Positions 9,485 through 19,848 of a stretch of 64,000 bases of DNA are shown here, piece after piece (the stretch's first letter is position 1; every line of letters begins with the position of its first letter). The notes under the pieces were generated by a model. It worked only from the letters and a program-made list of their open reading frames with translations. It was not told the DNA's origin and ran no database searches. Both the position numbers and the translations under genes were made by a program. Source of the DNA: Shewanella nanhaiensis (GTDB lineage: Bacteria; Pseudomonadota; Gammaproteobacteria; Enterobacterales; Shewanellaceae); assembly GCF_019457885.1 (NCBI RefSeq), contig NZ_JAHZST010000003.1:434001-498000 (forward strand), given 5' to 3'.

Positions 9485-10117
9485 ATGCCTGAAGCCTTAC
9501 AACATATCATGACCGAGATGACACCTTGGTTGCAGCAGTATGGTTACCTAATTTTAGCGCTGGCGATTGCGATTGAGGGTGTTGGCATCCCCGCTCCCGG
9601 CCAATCTCTGTTAATCGTAGCCAGTTTGCTCGCTGCGACAGGAGAGATGTCACTACCACTTGTACTGATTGTAGCTGGTAGCAGCGCCTTTATCGGTAAT
9701 AGCTTGGGCTACCTTCTAGGGGAAAAATTTGGCGATATTCTGCTTAAAAAGGGCTGGATAAAAGCAGACACAGAAGCCAAGCTCCACAGTTTTATCGGCA
9801 AGTATGGATTAATCGCGCTACTCCTCAGCCGATTTATAGAAGGCCTTAAGCAAACCATCTTTATCGGTTGCGGCATGGCCAAGATGCCCCTTAAAAAGTT
9901 CCTATTAGGTAATACGTTAGCCACTGGACTTTGGCTAGGCCTCTTCGGCCTTGGACCTCTATTTATTCGTAATGAGCTCACCCCAATACTCAGTTTTTAC
10001 CATCACCACCAACACCTATTTTGGTTGGTGATCACCTCCTTAATCATCATAACCTCAGTGACTTTGTGCTTAATTATGAAGCGGCGTAGAGCTCAAACAG
10101 ATACTAACGGCCAGTAA
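9485..10117 (+). CDS. DedA-family membrane protein
   Basis: 210 residues with several membrane segments and the DedA/SNARE-associated features: an N-terminal re-entrant hydrophobic segment with EGVGIPAPG near residue 35, a GxxxGYxxG-type segment (GNSLGYLLGEKFG) and an LLSRFIEG motif replacing the usual F-x-R-F-x-P-x-x-R. DedA proteins are linked to lipid-carrier flipping and membrane-potential homeostasis in the inner membrane. It stands 78 bp after the MFS gene and ends in a strong terminator. No evidence ties it to the siderophore function. Confidence 0.85.
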   Translation: MPEALQHIMTEMTPWLQQYGYLILALAIAIEGVGIPAPGQSLLIVASLLAATGEMSLPLVLIVAGSSAFIGNSLGYLLGEKFGDILLKKGWIKADTEAKLHSFIGKYGLIALLLSRFIEGLKQTIFIGCGMAKMPLKKFLLGNTLATGLWLGLFGLGPLFIRNELTPILSFYHHHQHLFWLVITSLIIITSVTLCLIMKRRRAQTDTNGQ

Positions 10118-10143
10118 AAAGCGAGCCTAATGGCTCGCTTTTT
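10116..10143. terminator. bidirectional rho-independent terminator
   Basis: A perfect 12-bp stem (AAAAAGCGAGCC with its complement) and a TAAT loop, with A-rich and T-rich ends. It sits between the DedA gene and the convergent spondin-domain gene and can serve both. Confidence 0.92.
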
Positions 10144-10168
10144 GGGCATCAATTAAATCAATGAGAGA

Positions 10169-10849
10169 TCAACGGATACGCTTAATTTTTACTTTAGCAA
10201 CAGGGCCATTCCAATCGTAGAGTGACTGAGCTAAATCAGCCTCACCATGAATGCCAGGGCTGGGATATGAGTAACCTTCATCACTGGCATCTGGTGCAGA
10301 GAAAGGGTTACCGCCACAAACAGGGCCTGGAATATTCACACATAACTCATCATTTGCTTCTGAGCCTGCGTCATACGCACGCATATTGTAGTGAACCGTT
10401 TGACCACGTTTTCTAGGCAGCTTCTTCGCTCTTAATGCAACCATAGTGTCATTGGTTGGCAGTAACATCGAAATTAAGCTGAGCTGGCTAAAGCGACGAC
10501 TCGAACTAATTTCAAACGTCACACTTTGGCCATTTGTTAGCAATCCATCCGTACTGGTTGTATTAGCGACTCTAGATGAACTGTCTAACTCATCTTTTAA
10601 ACCACTAATATCTCCACCTTCGGCAATATTGGCGATATTTTCACTCGACGGCTCACCTAAGGTAAACAGCTGCATTCCAGATTTATGGGTCGCGGCTAAA
10701 ATAGGGGTAAATGCGATCCCTTTGGTTAAATTGGTCACCGTTACCTCATAAACAGCTTCACGGTGATAATTCCCGTAGTTGTCTGCTAACAGGTTTGGAG
10801 ATAAGCAAAGGGCAAAAAGCATCAAACTCAGTTTTATAGTATGTCTCAT
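10169..10849 (-). CDS. secreted spondin-domain protein
   Basis: 226 residues starting with a clear Sec signal peptide (cleavage after about LLADN, residues 20-24). The rest matches the Spondin_N domain pattern: YEVTVTNLTKG at the start, then FTPILAATHKSGMQLF, an ANIAEGG segment, TFEISS and SLISMLLPTNDTMVAL, and a late acidic stretch before a basic C-terminus. In bacteria these proteins are exported and their function is not established. It is a single gene, preceded by a 180-bp gap after the downstream-lying phosphatase-like gene on the same strand. Confidence 0.8.
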   Translation of the reverse strand: MRHTIKLSLMLFALCLSPNLLADNYGNYHREAVYEVTVTNLTKGIAFTPILAATHKSGMQLFTLGEPSSENIANIAEGGDISGLKDELDSSSRVANTTSTDGLLTNGQSVTFEISSSRRFSQLSLISMLLPTNDTMVALRAKKLPRKRGQTVHYNMRAYDAGSEANDELCVNIPGPVCGGNPFSAPDASDEGYSYPSPGIHGEADLAQSLYDWNGPVAKVKIKRIR

Positions 10850-10971
10850 GGCTGTGCTCTCATGGTAATGGATAGGGTAAATTTAATATCAACATCTTGA
10901 ACTAGAGACCCAGACTCTACGCCCCGAATATCACAAAAGATTCACGAGAAAGGCACATTTGAACAACATGA

Positions 10972-11002
10972 TAAAAAGGCCATTCAAAATGATACATGGC
11001 CT
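10972..11002 (-). terminator. rho-independent terminator after the phosphatase-superfamily gene
   Basis: On the minus strand, AGGCCAT and ATGGCCT pair across a 12-nt loop and are followed by a T run. It lies 28 bp after the stop at 11031. Confidence 0.75.
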
Positions 11003-11030
11003 CTAGACTATAAAAGAAGTTAAAGAAGCT

Positions 11031-13916
11031 TTATTGAATATCCAGCTTGTCCAGTAAAGAGGGATATCCCCAACCATTCTCACCGGGCACAACAGTTTCA
11101 CCTGTTAGGTATTCATAGATGGTTGGTGCAAGTGAACCATTCTCTTCGATAGTTAATGGTGTGGTTGAGTCACCTATTGGGGCGCCCCAAAAACCGATAA
11201 AAGCATCTTTCTCTAGGTAATCTTCACCAGCGTGACGACCTGGGACTTTGGTATTAAATCCTATCCCAGCTTTAGGAAACAGATTAATTGTGCCCGCTCT
11301 ATCCTCCTCATAAAGCCTTGCTATTTGATTTACTGAATCAGGCCTCAGGGTAAATGCCGTCAACTCGCGCCACTGTTTTACACTGCACCACGTTGCACTG
11401 TCTTGCTCCTTGGCTTGCTGCAGACATTGCATTTTTAAATCTGAGTAATGTTGAAGCTCAGCCTCTGTAGGGCGAACACGATAAGGATTTAAAGTTTGGA
11501 TACCAAGCAAGCTTGGTTCACTAGCAGAGTGACTGGCATAAAATAGCTTATCTCCTTTAAGTTCAACAAGTTCATCTAGGCGTACACCTTCACGTAGCCC
11601 CACCAAACGTACCCTGCAATCATCCACTTTACACTGACGTTCACGCAGTACCATGTAGTCAAGAGACTCTGATAACCTAGCTGCTGACTCAGCCACGATA
11701 TCGACAGGTTTATCCCCTTTAAATGGCTTCCATTGAGTCAACTCTTGGTAAACAGGTTGAGATTTCCACCCCGCTTTTGAATTGAAAAAGTCCATCATCA
11801 TGTTGCCACCTGCTGTAGAAGCAACAACCACATCAACTGATTGATTTCCAGGGTAGTTCAGGGCATTTGTGATCTTAGGGCCTTCGCCCTCATCGGAGGA
11901 GATCTTCTTTACCACAATCTCAAATCCCCGCTCTTTTGAGAGTGCTTCAAAGACACGCTTCTCAGGATTCAGCGCATAGAAGATAGGGGTTAGACCATGA
12001 TCTCCAGCCATTCCCCAGAGTGTTTGCTCATAGATCCCAGCCTCTTTGTAGATCTGCTCTGTTTTGGCAAGCCAATGATCTAGCCGGTTAAGCTCTCCTG
12101 TGGGCATGATGATCTCATCACTAAACGGCCCAGTAAAATGCGCAAAATGATCTGGCCAAGGGTTATAGATCAAGGTGAAATCTGGCATACCTTGTCCATC
12201 CAAGCTTGCCAGTTCAGCGATCGCCTTCTCTATCTTCCACCTCTTGGTGAGTTTGGTAACAATATCGAGAAAGAAGATCCCCTGATAACCTTGTATATCT
12301 TCAATTAACTCCTGTCGAAAGAGCCTTAATTTTACCTCCACTTTAACCCGCTCAGTTAGTTCTCTGAGGCAACGCTTCTCACCGTAATCTCGCTGTGCTT
12401 CGCCAAAACCAAGGTTGACGAGCCCATCATAGGTTGTGTGAGCATTCCAATCATATTGTCCATTGCAGTTAAGGGTATTGAGATAAGCTAAACGATCGAA
12501 CATAGTCTGAACGCCCTGACTTTCCATTAGTCTGTCCAGTTGCAGTGCATCGTTACCGAAAAAGTAATATGCCCTATCATCCTCTCTGTCGACAAAGTGA
12601 AAATTAGGGATCCCAGTTCCTCTCTCTCCAGAAACCTTGGCCCCAGTTTTAATGATAGGTAGGTTTCGCACGCTGATTGTCGGTGTGGATGAGATCCCCA
12701 CCTGAGTAATGGAGTCACTATGGTTGAGGTAGAGCCGCTTAAAGAATGGCAGGTAGTTGGGATCTTTATACTCATGCTCGGCTAAGTGTTTCATAAACTT
12801 AACTTGTTGTTCATGCTCCGGCTGATTAACCCCCTCTCCCTTAGGTTTTAACTTGTCACGAGATTCATGTAGGAAGTTTGCATATTTAATAAAAGGTTTA
12901 CCTTGATCCACCAGCCCTTCGAGTAACCCCTGTTGCAGGCCATCAACGGCCACCTGCACCCCATAACGGCGTTTTTGCTGTGAACTGAGAAACGCGATTA
13001 AGCGATCATTATCCTCATCAAAAGTATCCAGCATCCAGGCATGTAACGCCTCTTCCCGCTCCTGCTTATAGATAAATTGACGATATGCTTTAAGGACATT
13101 TAGACGAACAAAATCTATGAGCGTGATGGTTAACGCCTGAGCTTTATTGTTCACTTTGTGTTTATGTTCAGGCTTGCCATCTTCGACGATCCCAAGCAGA
13201 GCAGCTTTCATCTCGCTAGGCTCCATCCCAGCACTGGCTTTGTCCATTAAGCCAATAATGATCGGCTGTATCTTATCTATTAACTCAAGATCTTCTGCTG
13301 AAGAGGTGAGGTAGGTATAAGTCGATGGCAAGGTATCCATCTCCTGCCACTGGCCAATCTCAACCAAGGCATCATAAATTGTCACCATAGAGGCGATAAA
13401 CTGACTATCGGCTTTTAAACCTTCATTATTACCTTGACTACCTGACTCCTTCTCCTCTATCTCACTCTTTACACCTACGTGATATAAGCTATGTTCGAAC
13501 CCTTTTAGTTGCTCTGGCGTATATTGACTATTGAGGTACAACTTAAACTCATCATCGCTGCTCATGTCGCCATAACGATCGTAATAACTGTAGAGAAAGT
13601 GACCCAAAGGGATGGCATAGGTGGGATCGCTGAGTTGGCCGATAACTCTGGCTTTAACCTTACTGTCCAGAGGAAGAGAGAGAATGTAAACATCGAGAGA
13701 GACACCTGCAATGGTAAACAGCGTGATATCACGGGTCAGCTTAGTGGATGCACTCAAAGAGGAGACGATTTGATCTCTCATTATCTCACTCGCATTAAAC
13801 ACGCCACCAATAACAGGGGTATCGCCGATATCAGCCAGTGCTGGCGCACTCATCATCACCATAGGTAGAGCTATACAGGCTTTAAACTTACGCCATTTAA
13901 TCTGAACATCATCCAT
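11031..13916 (-). CDS. secreted alkaline-phosphatase-superfamily phosphodiesterase/phosphatase
   Basis: About 961 residues when read from the ATG ending at 13916, which gives a normal signal peptide (basic start, hydrophobic core, SAPALA cleavage site). An upstream in-frame TTG would add eight residues. The N-terminal 400 residues are helical and unassigned. From about residue 420 the protein resembles type I phosphodiesterase/nucleotide pyrophosphatases: TPTISVRNLPIIKTG (likely Thr nucleophile region), PWPDHFAHFTGP with Asp/His metal ligands, and AGDHGLTP with Asp/His ligands near residue 640; an HAG segment near residue 915 may supply the last His. It would be a periplasmic or outer-membrane metallo-hydrolase; the substrate is unknown. 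Confidence 0.72.
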   Translation of the reverse strand: MDDVQIKWRKFKACIALPMVMMSAPALADIGDTPVIGGVFNASEIMRDQIVSSLSASTKLTRDITLFTIAGVSLDVYILSLPLDSKVKARVIGQLSDPTYAIPLGHFLYSYYDRYGDMSSDDEFKLYLNSQYTPEQLKGFEHSLYHVGVKSEIEEKESGSQGNNEGLKADSQFIASMVTIYDALVEIGQWQEMDTLPSTYTYLTSSAEDLELIDKIQPIIIGLMDKASAGMEPSEMKAALLGIVEDGKPEHKHKVNNKAQALTITLIDFVRLNVLKAYRQFIYKQEREEALHAWMLDTFDEDNDRLIAFLSSQQKRRYGVQVAVDGLQQGLLEGLVDQGKPFIKYANFLHESRDKLKPKGEGVNQPEHEQQVKFMKHLAEHEYKDPNYLPFFKRLYLNHSDSITQVGISSTPTISVRNLPIIKTGAKVSGERGTGIPNFHFVDREDDRAYYFFGNDALQLDRLMESQGVQTMFDRLAYLNTLNCNGQYDWNAHTTYDGLVNLGFGEAQRDYGEKRCLRELTERVKVEVKLRLFRQELIEDIQGYQGIFFLDIVTKLTKRWKIEKAIAELASLDGQGMPDFTLIYNPWPDHFAHFTGPFSDEIIMPTGELNRLDHWLAKTEQIYKEAGIYEQTLWGMAGDHGLTPIFYALNPEKRVFEALSKERGFEIVVKKISSDEGEGPKITNALNYPGNQSVDVVVASTAGGNMMMDFFNSKAGWKSQPVYQELTQWKPFKGDKPVDIVAESAARLSESLDYMVLRERQCKVDDCRVRLVGLREGVRLDELVELKGDKLFYASHSASEPSLLGIQTLNPYRVRPTEAELQHYSDLKMQCLQQAKEQDSATWCSVKQWRELTAFTLRPDSVNQIARLYEEDRAGTINLFPKAGIGFNTKVPGRHAGEDYLEKDAFIGFWGAPIGDSTTPLTIEENGSLAPTIYEYLTGETVVPGENGWGYPSLLDKLDIQ

Positions 13917-14202
13917 AATATCTAAAGTTTCCAATCTCAATGTTATACGCGCTCAAGTCACTCATCATTACATAATGGCGCAGACTAGAAAACAAGATAA
14001 GTCTACTAGAAGCCGTTGATATCAAAACAATCAAAAGAGCTCAGCGTTTACGCCAACAAGCTAAAACTCGACATCTATTCTATATTTAATGAAATAAGAA
14101 ATGGATTTTTCGTAATAATCAGGTCAATCGAACTGAAATTATCAAATCGAAATTCAGTTCACTCATTGACCCAGCCTTTACCTTAATGTGGAAAAGAAGC
14201 TG

Positions 14203-17200
14203 ATGATGAATGAGACGTTAAAGCCATTATTAAACCGTTTAATTTTCCTGATGCTCCTTTGCATATACAGCCATAACCTCTATGCAGAGGGCACCTATCA
14301 GATGGATGCTGCCCACCCACAATTTCTCGAAACAGATACCTTGATGTTTATCCATGTCGATGGGGCAAATAAGTATATTCGCTTGCACCTATGTCGACAG
14401 TTCAATCAAAGCGGACAAGTCTATGCTGACATCTACTCAACGAGCCTTGTCTCCGGTAAATATGTGAAAAATACCAAGTTGGCAGATCTGACCTCCACCG
14501 TTGGGAATATTAGCTGTTCAGATCCCATGACTAACCCACTTCCAGCGACACCTAGTAGTGGTGAAGTGATGCATTATCAGGTATCAAGCGCAGGGGTTTA
14601 TGCCGTCGACTTAAGTGAGCTATTTGATAATTATGAGAGGTGGGATATCTCAGTTGTCGATAACGTGGGCGACAGCGTCGACCCTATGGCCAATGACGGC
14701 AACCTATTCTCTTACCTATGGCGATTTGATACGCCCAGTTACACTGAGCCCTATGCGGCAGATACTAGGATGTATATTCTAGCGCCGGGTGGTTTTACTA
14801 ACACTAACTATGTATGGGCCGCCGATCTCCAAAACTTTGCCGGAGATATCTATAAAATACTCTCAAACAATATAGGGTTAAACCCTCCCCACTCCGGCAC
14901 GAGTAACTCTCTTTCATTCAGTATTGATGAGAAATTCCCCACTTACCTTAGCTACCCAAAAGGGGCAAGCCCCTCTCCAGCTCCTAGCAGTGCCGCTCAA
15001 CTTACCGACACACTCAGTTTTATCGATAGTGCGGGAAACGACAATGAAATAACCCCCAATGCAGACACCATTGAAGATACAGGCACCTTCTCGTTTACTC
15101 CTAATGCAACAGGAACTTATGCTATCAGCGTGGCCGCACTAGGGGGAAGTTATGAAGTAGTCTTACAGGGAGAGATGCAGCAAAATGTCACCGTTAATCA
15201 CGTTTGGGATGGTAAGGATGCTGATGGGAACGCCATGATCCCAGCCAAATATGATGTTAAATTAACCCTAAAGCTAGGTGAATCTCACTTCGTTGTTAAA
15301 GATGTTGAAACCAGTGGAGGGGGAACAAATAACGGCCTAACAATTTTACAGGCCACCGATGAAACGACTCTGGTGGGAACGCAGGTCTATTGGGATGACA
15401 CCCCTGTCGGCGGAAGCACGAATCTCCCCACAGGCACCCTATCCTCTCTTGCGTCAGTGGGTACACACCGACATACATGGGGAGACTTTACCTTCACTAG
15501 CATTGGTGATCTCAACTACATGGACACCTATGTTTATGGTCACTCAAGTGACTTTGCCACCGAAGCTATCAATATTAATGCCAGCGCCCCGACAATCACC
15601 TCAAATGGAGGAGATCATGAAGCTGCAATCGAAATAAATGAGGGCAGCACCTTAGTGACAAATGTTGTCGCAACGGGAGGCTCTGGATCATACACCTATT
15701 CTATATTTGGCGGTGACTCAGCTCTATTTAATATCGACGCCAGTGGGCAGCTCACCTTCCTTTCCGCCCCAAACTATGAGACACCTTTAGATGCAGACAC
15801 CAATAATGATTACTTACTGTTTGTTCGTGTAGATGGTGGTGGCACGTTAGAATATATTCATCAGGAGTTAACCGTTTCAGTTAACAACATACCTAACTCA
15901 ACCCCTCAAAGCATACCAGTAACCGAAGATACTCCTACATCAGTCACTCTAACCGCAACAGATATAGATCTCGATGTCCTCAGCTATAGCCTTACCAGCT
16001 CCCCGAATAATGGGGTATTGAGCGGCACGCTCCCTAACCTAACTTATACACCAAATTCAGATTATAACGGAGCTGACACATTCAGCTTTAAGGTCAATGA
16101 TGGGTTTACCGACTCCAATACAGCAACGATCTCAATTAATGTCAGCCCAGTCAATGACACTCCCAGTGCCAACAATCAGAGTATTCCTGTTGTAGAAGAT
16201 ATACCGACATCCATCACCCTCACAGCAACCGATATCGATCTGGACAGCCTGAGTTATAGCTTACTCACCTCTCCAGCAAACGGTAGTCTAAGCGGAACTC
16301 TACCTAACCTGACCTATACCCCTGCAGCAAATTATGTGGGTGGAGATAGTTTTACTTTTATCGCCAATGACGGCAATCTGATATCAAATACTGCGAGCAT
16401 CACCATTACCGTATCCGCGGTAAACGATGCGCCAACCTCGAATAACCAGAGCATAACGGTGACAGAGGATGCTCCTAAAGCCATCACCCTCACCGCATCC
16501 GATGTCGAAGCCGACAGTCTAACGTTCAGCTTGGCCAGCTCACCCAGCAAGGGAGTATTAACCGGCACCCTACCTAATCTGACCTACACGCCAAACCTTG
16601 ATGAGACTGGAGCCGACAGTTTCACCTTTGCGGTCAATGATGGAACTCTCGACTCCAATACTGCCACCGTTTCAATCAATATCGACGCCATTAATGATGC
16701 GCCGATCTCAGATAATCAGAGCGTAACGGTGACAGAAGATACTCCTAAAGCCATCACCCTCACCGCATCCGATGTCGAAGCCGACAGCCTAACATTCAGC
16801 TTGACCAGCTCACCCAGCAAGGGAGTATTAACCGGCACCCTACCTAATCTGAGCTACACGCCAAACCTTAATGAAACTGGAGCCGACAGCTTCACCTTTA
16901 CGGTCAATGATGGAACTCTCGACTCCAGTATCGCCACTGTTTCAATCAATATCCACGCCATTAACGATGCACCAGTAGCAAATGGGCAAAGTATAGAGAT
17001 GGTGCAAGCCAACTCCATTGGGCTCCTGTTAACCGCCACAGACACTGAAGATTCACCATTAAATTACGTTATCGTGTCATCTCCTCAAAACGGCATGCTA
17101 ATGGGGTCTGGACCCAATTTAACCTACACGCCAACAGAGACTTTTTCTGGAAGTGATAGTTTCACATATAAGGTCAATGATACTGAGTCTGATTCAAATA

Positions 17201-19347
17201 TTGCTCTTATCACTATTCTTATTTTGCCAGATCTCGATCGGGATGGAATTTCAGACAGTGAAGATCTCGATGATGATGGCGATGGTATTTTAGATATTAT
17301 CGAAGGAGACTCTGACAGTGATGGCGACGGCATTCCTAACAGTCGAGATACAGACTCAGATAATGATGGCATACCTGATAGCGAGGAGGGCCTAGTCGAC
17401 AGCGATGGCGATGGAATCGCCGATTACCTCGACTCCAGTCAAGATGAAGACAGAGATGGGATCCCAGATATTGTTGAGGGTAATTTTGATAGCGATCTCG
17501 ATGGGATCATGAACTATCTAGATATTGACAGTGATAATGATGGATTAGTGGATGGATTTGAAGCTGGGATCTCAGGAGAGGACGCCGACAGTGACGGGAT
17601 AGATGATCTTTTCGATATCCAGCAAACAGAAGGAAGAGACACTAATAACGATGGTATCGATGATGATATTAATCTTATCGACTCGGATAGTGACGGTAAA
17701 CCTAACTACCTAGACTCAGACTCAGATAACGATTGGCTCCCCGATGCTATCGAGGCCACCTATGCCCGTACCGATTTCGACAATGACGGGATCACCGATC
17801 TCTACGACATAGATATGACTCTGGGAGAGGATAGTGATGCCGATGGTATTGATGACAGGTTCGATATCGATAATACCGGTCAATTTGATGCAGATAACGA
17901 TGGGATAAGTGATGCCAAGTTACAGGAAAATGATAATGACCATGACAGTATAGCTGATCACTTAGACACAGATTCTGACAACGATGGCATCATAGATACG
18001 AGCGAAACCATCGCACAAGCCTTAGATGAAGATAATGACGGCATAGCAGATATCTTCGATCCTGACTTCACCCCTGGCAATGACAGTAACAATGACGGGA
18101 TCATCGACAATATCAAGCTTACCGATAGCGACGCAGACAGTGTGATCGATATGCATGACTTAGACAGTGATAACGATGGCCTACTCGACATTAATGAGTC
18201 TGGTGGAACAGATATCAATCACGATGGATTATCTGATGCCAACAGCACACTGATCTTAATACCAAGTGACACTGACTTAGATACTATTCCCGATTTCATC
18301 GATCTGGACAGTGATAACGATGGCGTTATGGATATCACAGACTCTCCCGCTGCCACGTTAGATAAAAACAGCGATGGACGCATCGACCTATCAAACGATG
18401 ATGATGCAGATGGCATAGATAACTCTTATGACAACATGCCCAATTGGTTCGGCACCGCCGCCCCCATAGATCATGATAATGACGGCATCCCCTCTGCGTT
18501 AGATAAAGATAATGATAATGATGGACTCTCTGACATTATCGAAGGCCGAGGCGACTTTGATCAAGACAATGTGGCCGATTACTTAGACCGTGATAGTGAC
18601 AATGATGGCTTATCCGATACAGTTGAAAACAACTACCCTGCCCCAATGAATCTCGATCATGATAAAGATGGTATCGATAACGCATGGGACGTAGATATCA
18701 CAGGTGGTATCGATGCTGATAACGACGGCATTGACGATCAATTTATCCCACTTAACTCAGATCTTGATTCTCGACCAAACCACCTAGATTTAGACAGTGA
18801 TAATGACTCTATTTCAGATACCAAAGAGGAGGTGTTGATAGCGCTCTCTAAAGTAGACAGTAACCAAAATGGAATTGATGACGCTGTCGATGTAGAGATC
18901 ACCATGGGCGTCGACGAGAACTTCGATGGCATAGATGACAGCCTCTTAACCCAAAGCTACATCGACGATGATGATACCCCGAACTTTATCGATAGCGACA
19001 GCGATAACGATACTATCCCCGACAGTATTGAAGGGGATATCGATACAGATAAAGATAGCTCCCCCAATTTCATTGATCTAGACAGTGATAACGATGGGGT
19101 ACCTGATATTGAGGAGGGAGTCATAGATACCGATGGTGATGGCATACCAAATTATCTCGACAGTGATTCGGATAATGACGGGATCTTAGACGGAAGTGAG
19201 AATTTCGATAACAACAGAGATGGCATTAATGATCGCTTACAGATCAATACTCCAGTAGAGCTAGTAGGCTCAAGCTCTGGTGCACTGGGTCTTACCTTAA
19301 TTCTAATGTTAGCTCTATTCATCTTTATCAGGCGCAAAATATTATGA
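14203..19347 (+). CDS. giant surface protein with cadherin-like tandem repeats and Asp-rich calcium-binding stalk
   Basis: About 1,714 residues. A signal peptide (hydrophobic residues about 12-28) is followed by a roughly 450-residue N-terminal region, a cadherin-like module near residues 480-570, five tandem modules of 90 residues (each with a TEDTP, TLTATD, YTP, FxVNDG pattern, as in tandem-95/cadherin-like domains), and about 650 residues of thrombospondin-3-like DxDNDGI/DSDxDG repeats that would bind many calcium ions. The C-terminus is a Ser/Gly-rich patch, a 16-residue hydrophobic helix and RRK, resembling GlyGly-CTERM sorting signals processed by rhombosortase. I prefer the ATG at 14203 because a GGAAAAGAAG ribosome-binding region lies directly before it; a GTG at 14188 is upstream of that site. 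Likely a calcium-dependent adhesin. Confidence 0.85.
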   Translation: MMNETLKPLLNRLIFLMLLCIYSHNLYAEGTYQMDAAHPQFLETDTLMFIHVDGANKYIRLHLCRQFNQSGQVYADIYSTSLVSGKYVKNTKLADLTSTVGNISCSDPMTNPLPATPSSGEVMHYQVSSAGVYAVDLSELFDNYERWDISVVDNVGDSVDPMANDGNLFSYLWRFDTPSYTEPYAADTRMYILAPGGFTNTNYVWAADLQNFAGDIYKILSNNIGLNPPHSGTSNSLSFSIDEKFPTYLSYPKGASPSPAPSSAAQLTDTLSFIDSAGNDNEITPNADTIEDTGTFSFTPNATGTYAISVAALGGSYEVVLQGEMQQNVTVNHVWDGKDADGNAMIPAKYDVKLTLKLGESHFVVKDVETSGGGTNNGLTILQATDETTLVGTQVYWDDTPVGGSTNLPTGTLSSLASVGTHRHTWGDFTFTSIGDLNYMDTYVYGHSSDFATEAININASAPTITSNGGDHEAAIEINEGSTLVTNVVATGGSGSYTYSIFGGDSALFNIDASGQLTFLSAPNYETPLDADTNNDYLLFVRVDGGGTLEYIHQELTVSVNNIPNSTPQSIPVTEDTPTSVTLTATDIDLDVLSYSLTSSPNNGVLSGTLPNLTYTPNSDYNGADTFSFKVNDGFTDSNTATISINVSPVNDTPSANNQSIPVVEDIPTSITLTATDIDLDSLSYSLLTSPANGSLSGTLPNLTYTPAANYVGGDSFTFIANDGNLISNTASITITVSAVNDAPTSNNQSITVTEDAPKAITLTASDVEADSLTFSLASSPSKGVLTGTLPNLTYTPNLDETGADSFTFAVNDGTLDSNTATVSINIDAINDAPISDNQSVTVTEDTPKAITLTASDVEADSLTFSLTSSPSKGVLTGTLPNLSYTPNLNETGADSFTFTVNDGTLDSSIATVSINIHAINDAPVANGQSIEMVQANSIGLLLTATDTEDSPLNYVIVSSPQNGMLMGSGPNLTYTPTETFSGSDSFTYKVNDTESDSNIALITILILPDLDRDGISDSEDLDDDGDGILDIIEGDSDSDGDGIPNSRDTDSDNDGIPDSEEGLVDSDGDGIADYLDSSQDEDRDGIPDIVEGNFDSDLDGIMNYLDIDSDNDGLVDGFEAGISGEDADSDGIDDLFDIQQTEGRDTNNDGIDDDINLIDSDSDGKPNYLDSDSDNDWLPDAIEATYARTDFDNDGITDLYDIDMTLGEDSDADGIDDRFDIDNTGQFDADNDGISDAKLQENDNDHDSIADHLDTDSDNDGIIDTSETIAQALDEDNDGIADIFDPDFTPGNDSNNDGIIDNIKLTDSDADSVIDMHDLDSDNDGLLDINESGGTDINHDGLSDANSTLILIPSDTDLDTIPDFIDLDSDNDGVMDITDSPAATLDKNSDGRIDLSNDDDADGIDNSYDNMPNWFGTAAPIDHDNDGIPSALDKDNDNDGLSDIIEGRGDFDQDNVADYLDRDSDNDGLSDTVENNYPAPMNLDHDKDGIDNAWDVDITGGIDADNDGIDDQFIPLNSDLDSRPNHLDLDSDNDSISDTKEEVLIALSKVDSNQNGIDDAVDVEITMGVDENFDGIDDSLLTQSYIDDDDTPNFIDSDSDNDTIPDSIEGDIDTDKDSSPNFIDLDSDNDGVPDIEEGVIDTDGDGIPNYLDSDSDNDGILDGSENFDNNRDGINDRLQINTPVELVGSSSGALGLTLILMLALFIFIRRKIL
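15886..17235 (+). repeat. five in-frame tandem repeats of 270 bp
   Basis: Units begin near 15886, 16156, 16426, 16696 and 16966, each encoding one 90-residue module. Units 3 and 4 are nearly identical in DNA (about 16 differences over about 245 bases by eye), while the others are much more divergent, so unit 4 or 3 looks like a recent duplication. Confidence 0.9.
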
Positions 19348-19479
19348 CCCATAACACCTGATAAAAGCTGATTACAAAGCCCTCCAACTTGACGTTAGCT
19401 GCTGGTGTCCTAACCTCAAAAGAGCGTATTTATCTCATAGAGATGGAACCAAATATTACTAGACCAACAGGGTATAAAA

Positions 19480-19845
19480 ATGACAACACTTTTTGAACAA
19501 CTCGGAGGTAACGCCTCTGTCGATGCAGCAGTGGATATCTTTTATCGTAAAGTATTAAGCGATGATAGCATCAGCCAGTTTTTTGATGATGTTGATATGG
19601 ATCGTATGCGGGCGATGCAAAAAAGCTTCTTAACCATGGCATTTGGCGGCCCAAATAACTACACCGGCACCTCTCTGCGCGAAGCCCATGCCCCTTTGCT
19701 TAAACAGGGGCTCGATACCAGTCATTTCACAATCGTCGCAGGACACCTGCAAGCCACACTCAAAGAGCTCAATGTATCAGATGAGTTAATCGAACAAGTC
19801 ATGACTATTGCAGCTAGCACCCATGACGACGTATTAAGTTTATAG
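19480..19845 (+). CDS. group I truncated haemoglobin (trHbN type)
   Basis: 121 residues, the usual length of group I truncated globins. The B-helix FYRKVL supplies the distal Tyr (Tyr22), the FGGP turn follows at about 55-58, and REAHAPL contains the proximal haem-binding His70. These globins bind oxygen and nitric oxide, and several work as NO dioxygenases. The gene has an AGGG ribosome-binding site and ends three bases before a ferredoxin-reductase gene, so they form an operon. This pairing suggests the reductase keeps the haem iron reduced. No recognisable NsrR or NorR site was found upstream. Confidence 0.92.
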   Translation: MTTLFEQLGGNASVDAAVDIFYRKVLSDDSISQFFDDVDMDRMRAMQKSFLTMAFGGPNNYTGTSLREAHAPLLKQGLDTSHFTIVAGHLQATLKELNVSDELIEQVMTIAASTHDDVLSL

Positions 19846-19848
19846 CCG

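Noticed and set aside
17124..19352. Several Ser-rich open frames on the minus strand inside the adhesin gene
   Set aside because: Antisense shadows of the Asp-rich DxDNDG repeats, which read as Ser/Leu/Pro-rich on the opposite strand.
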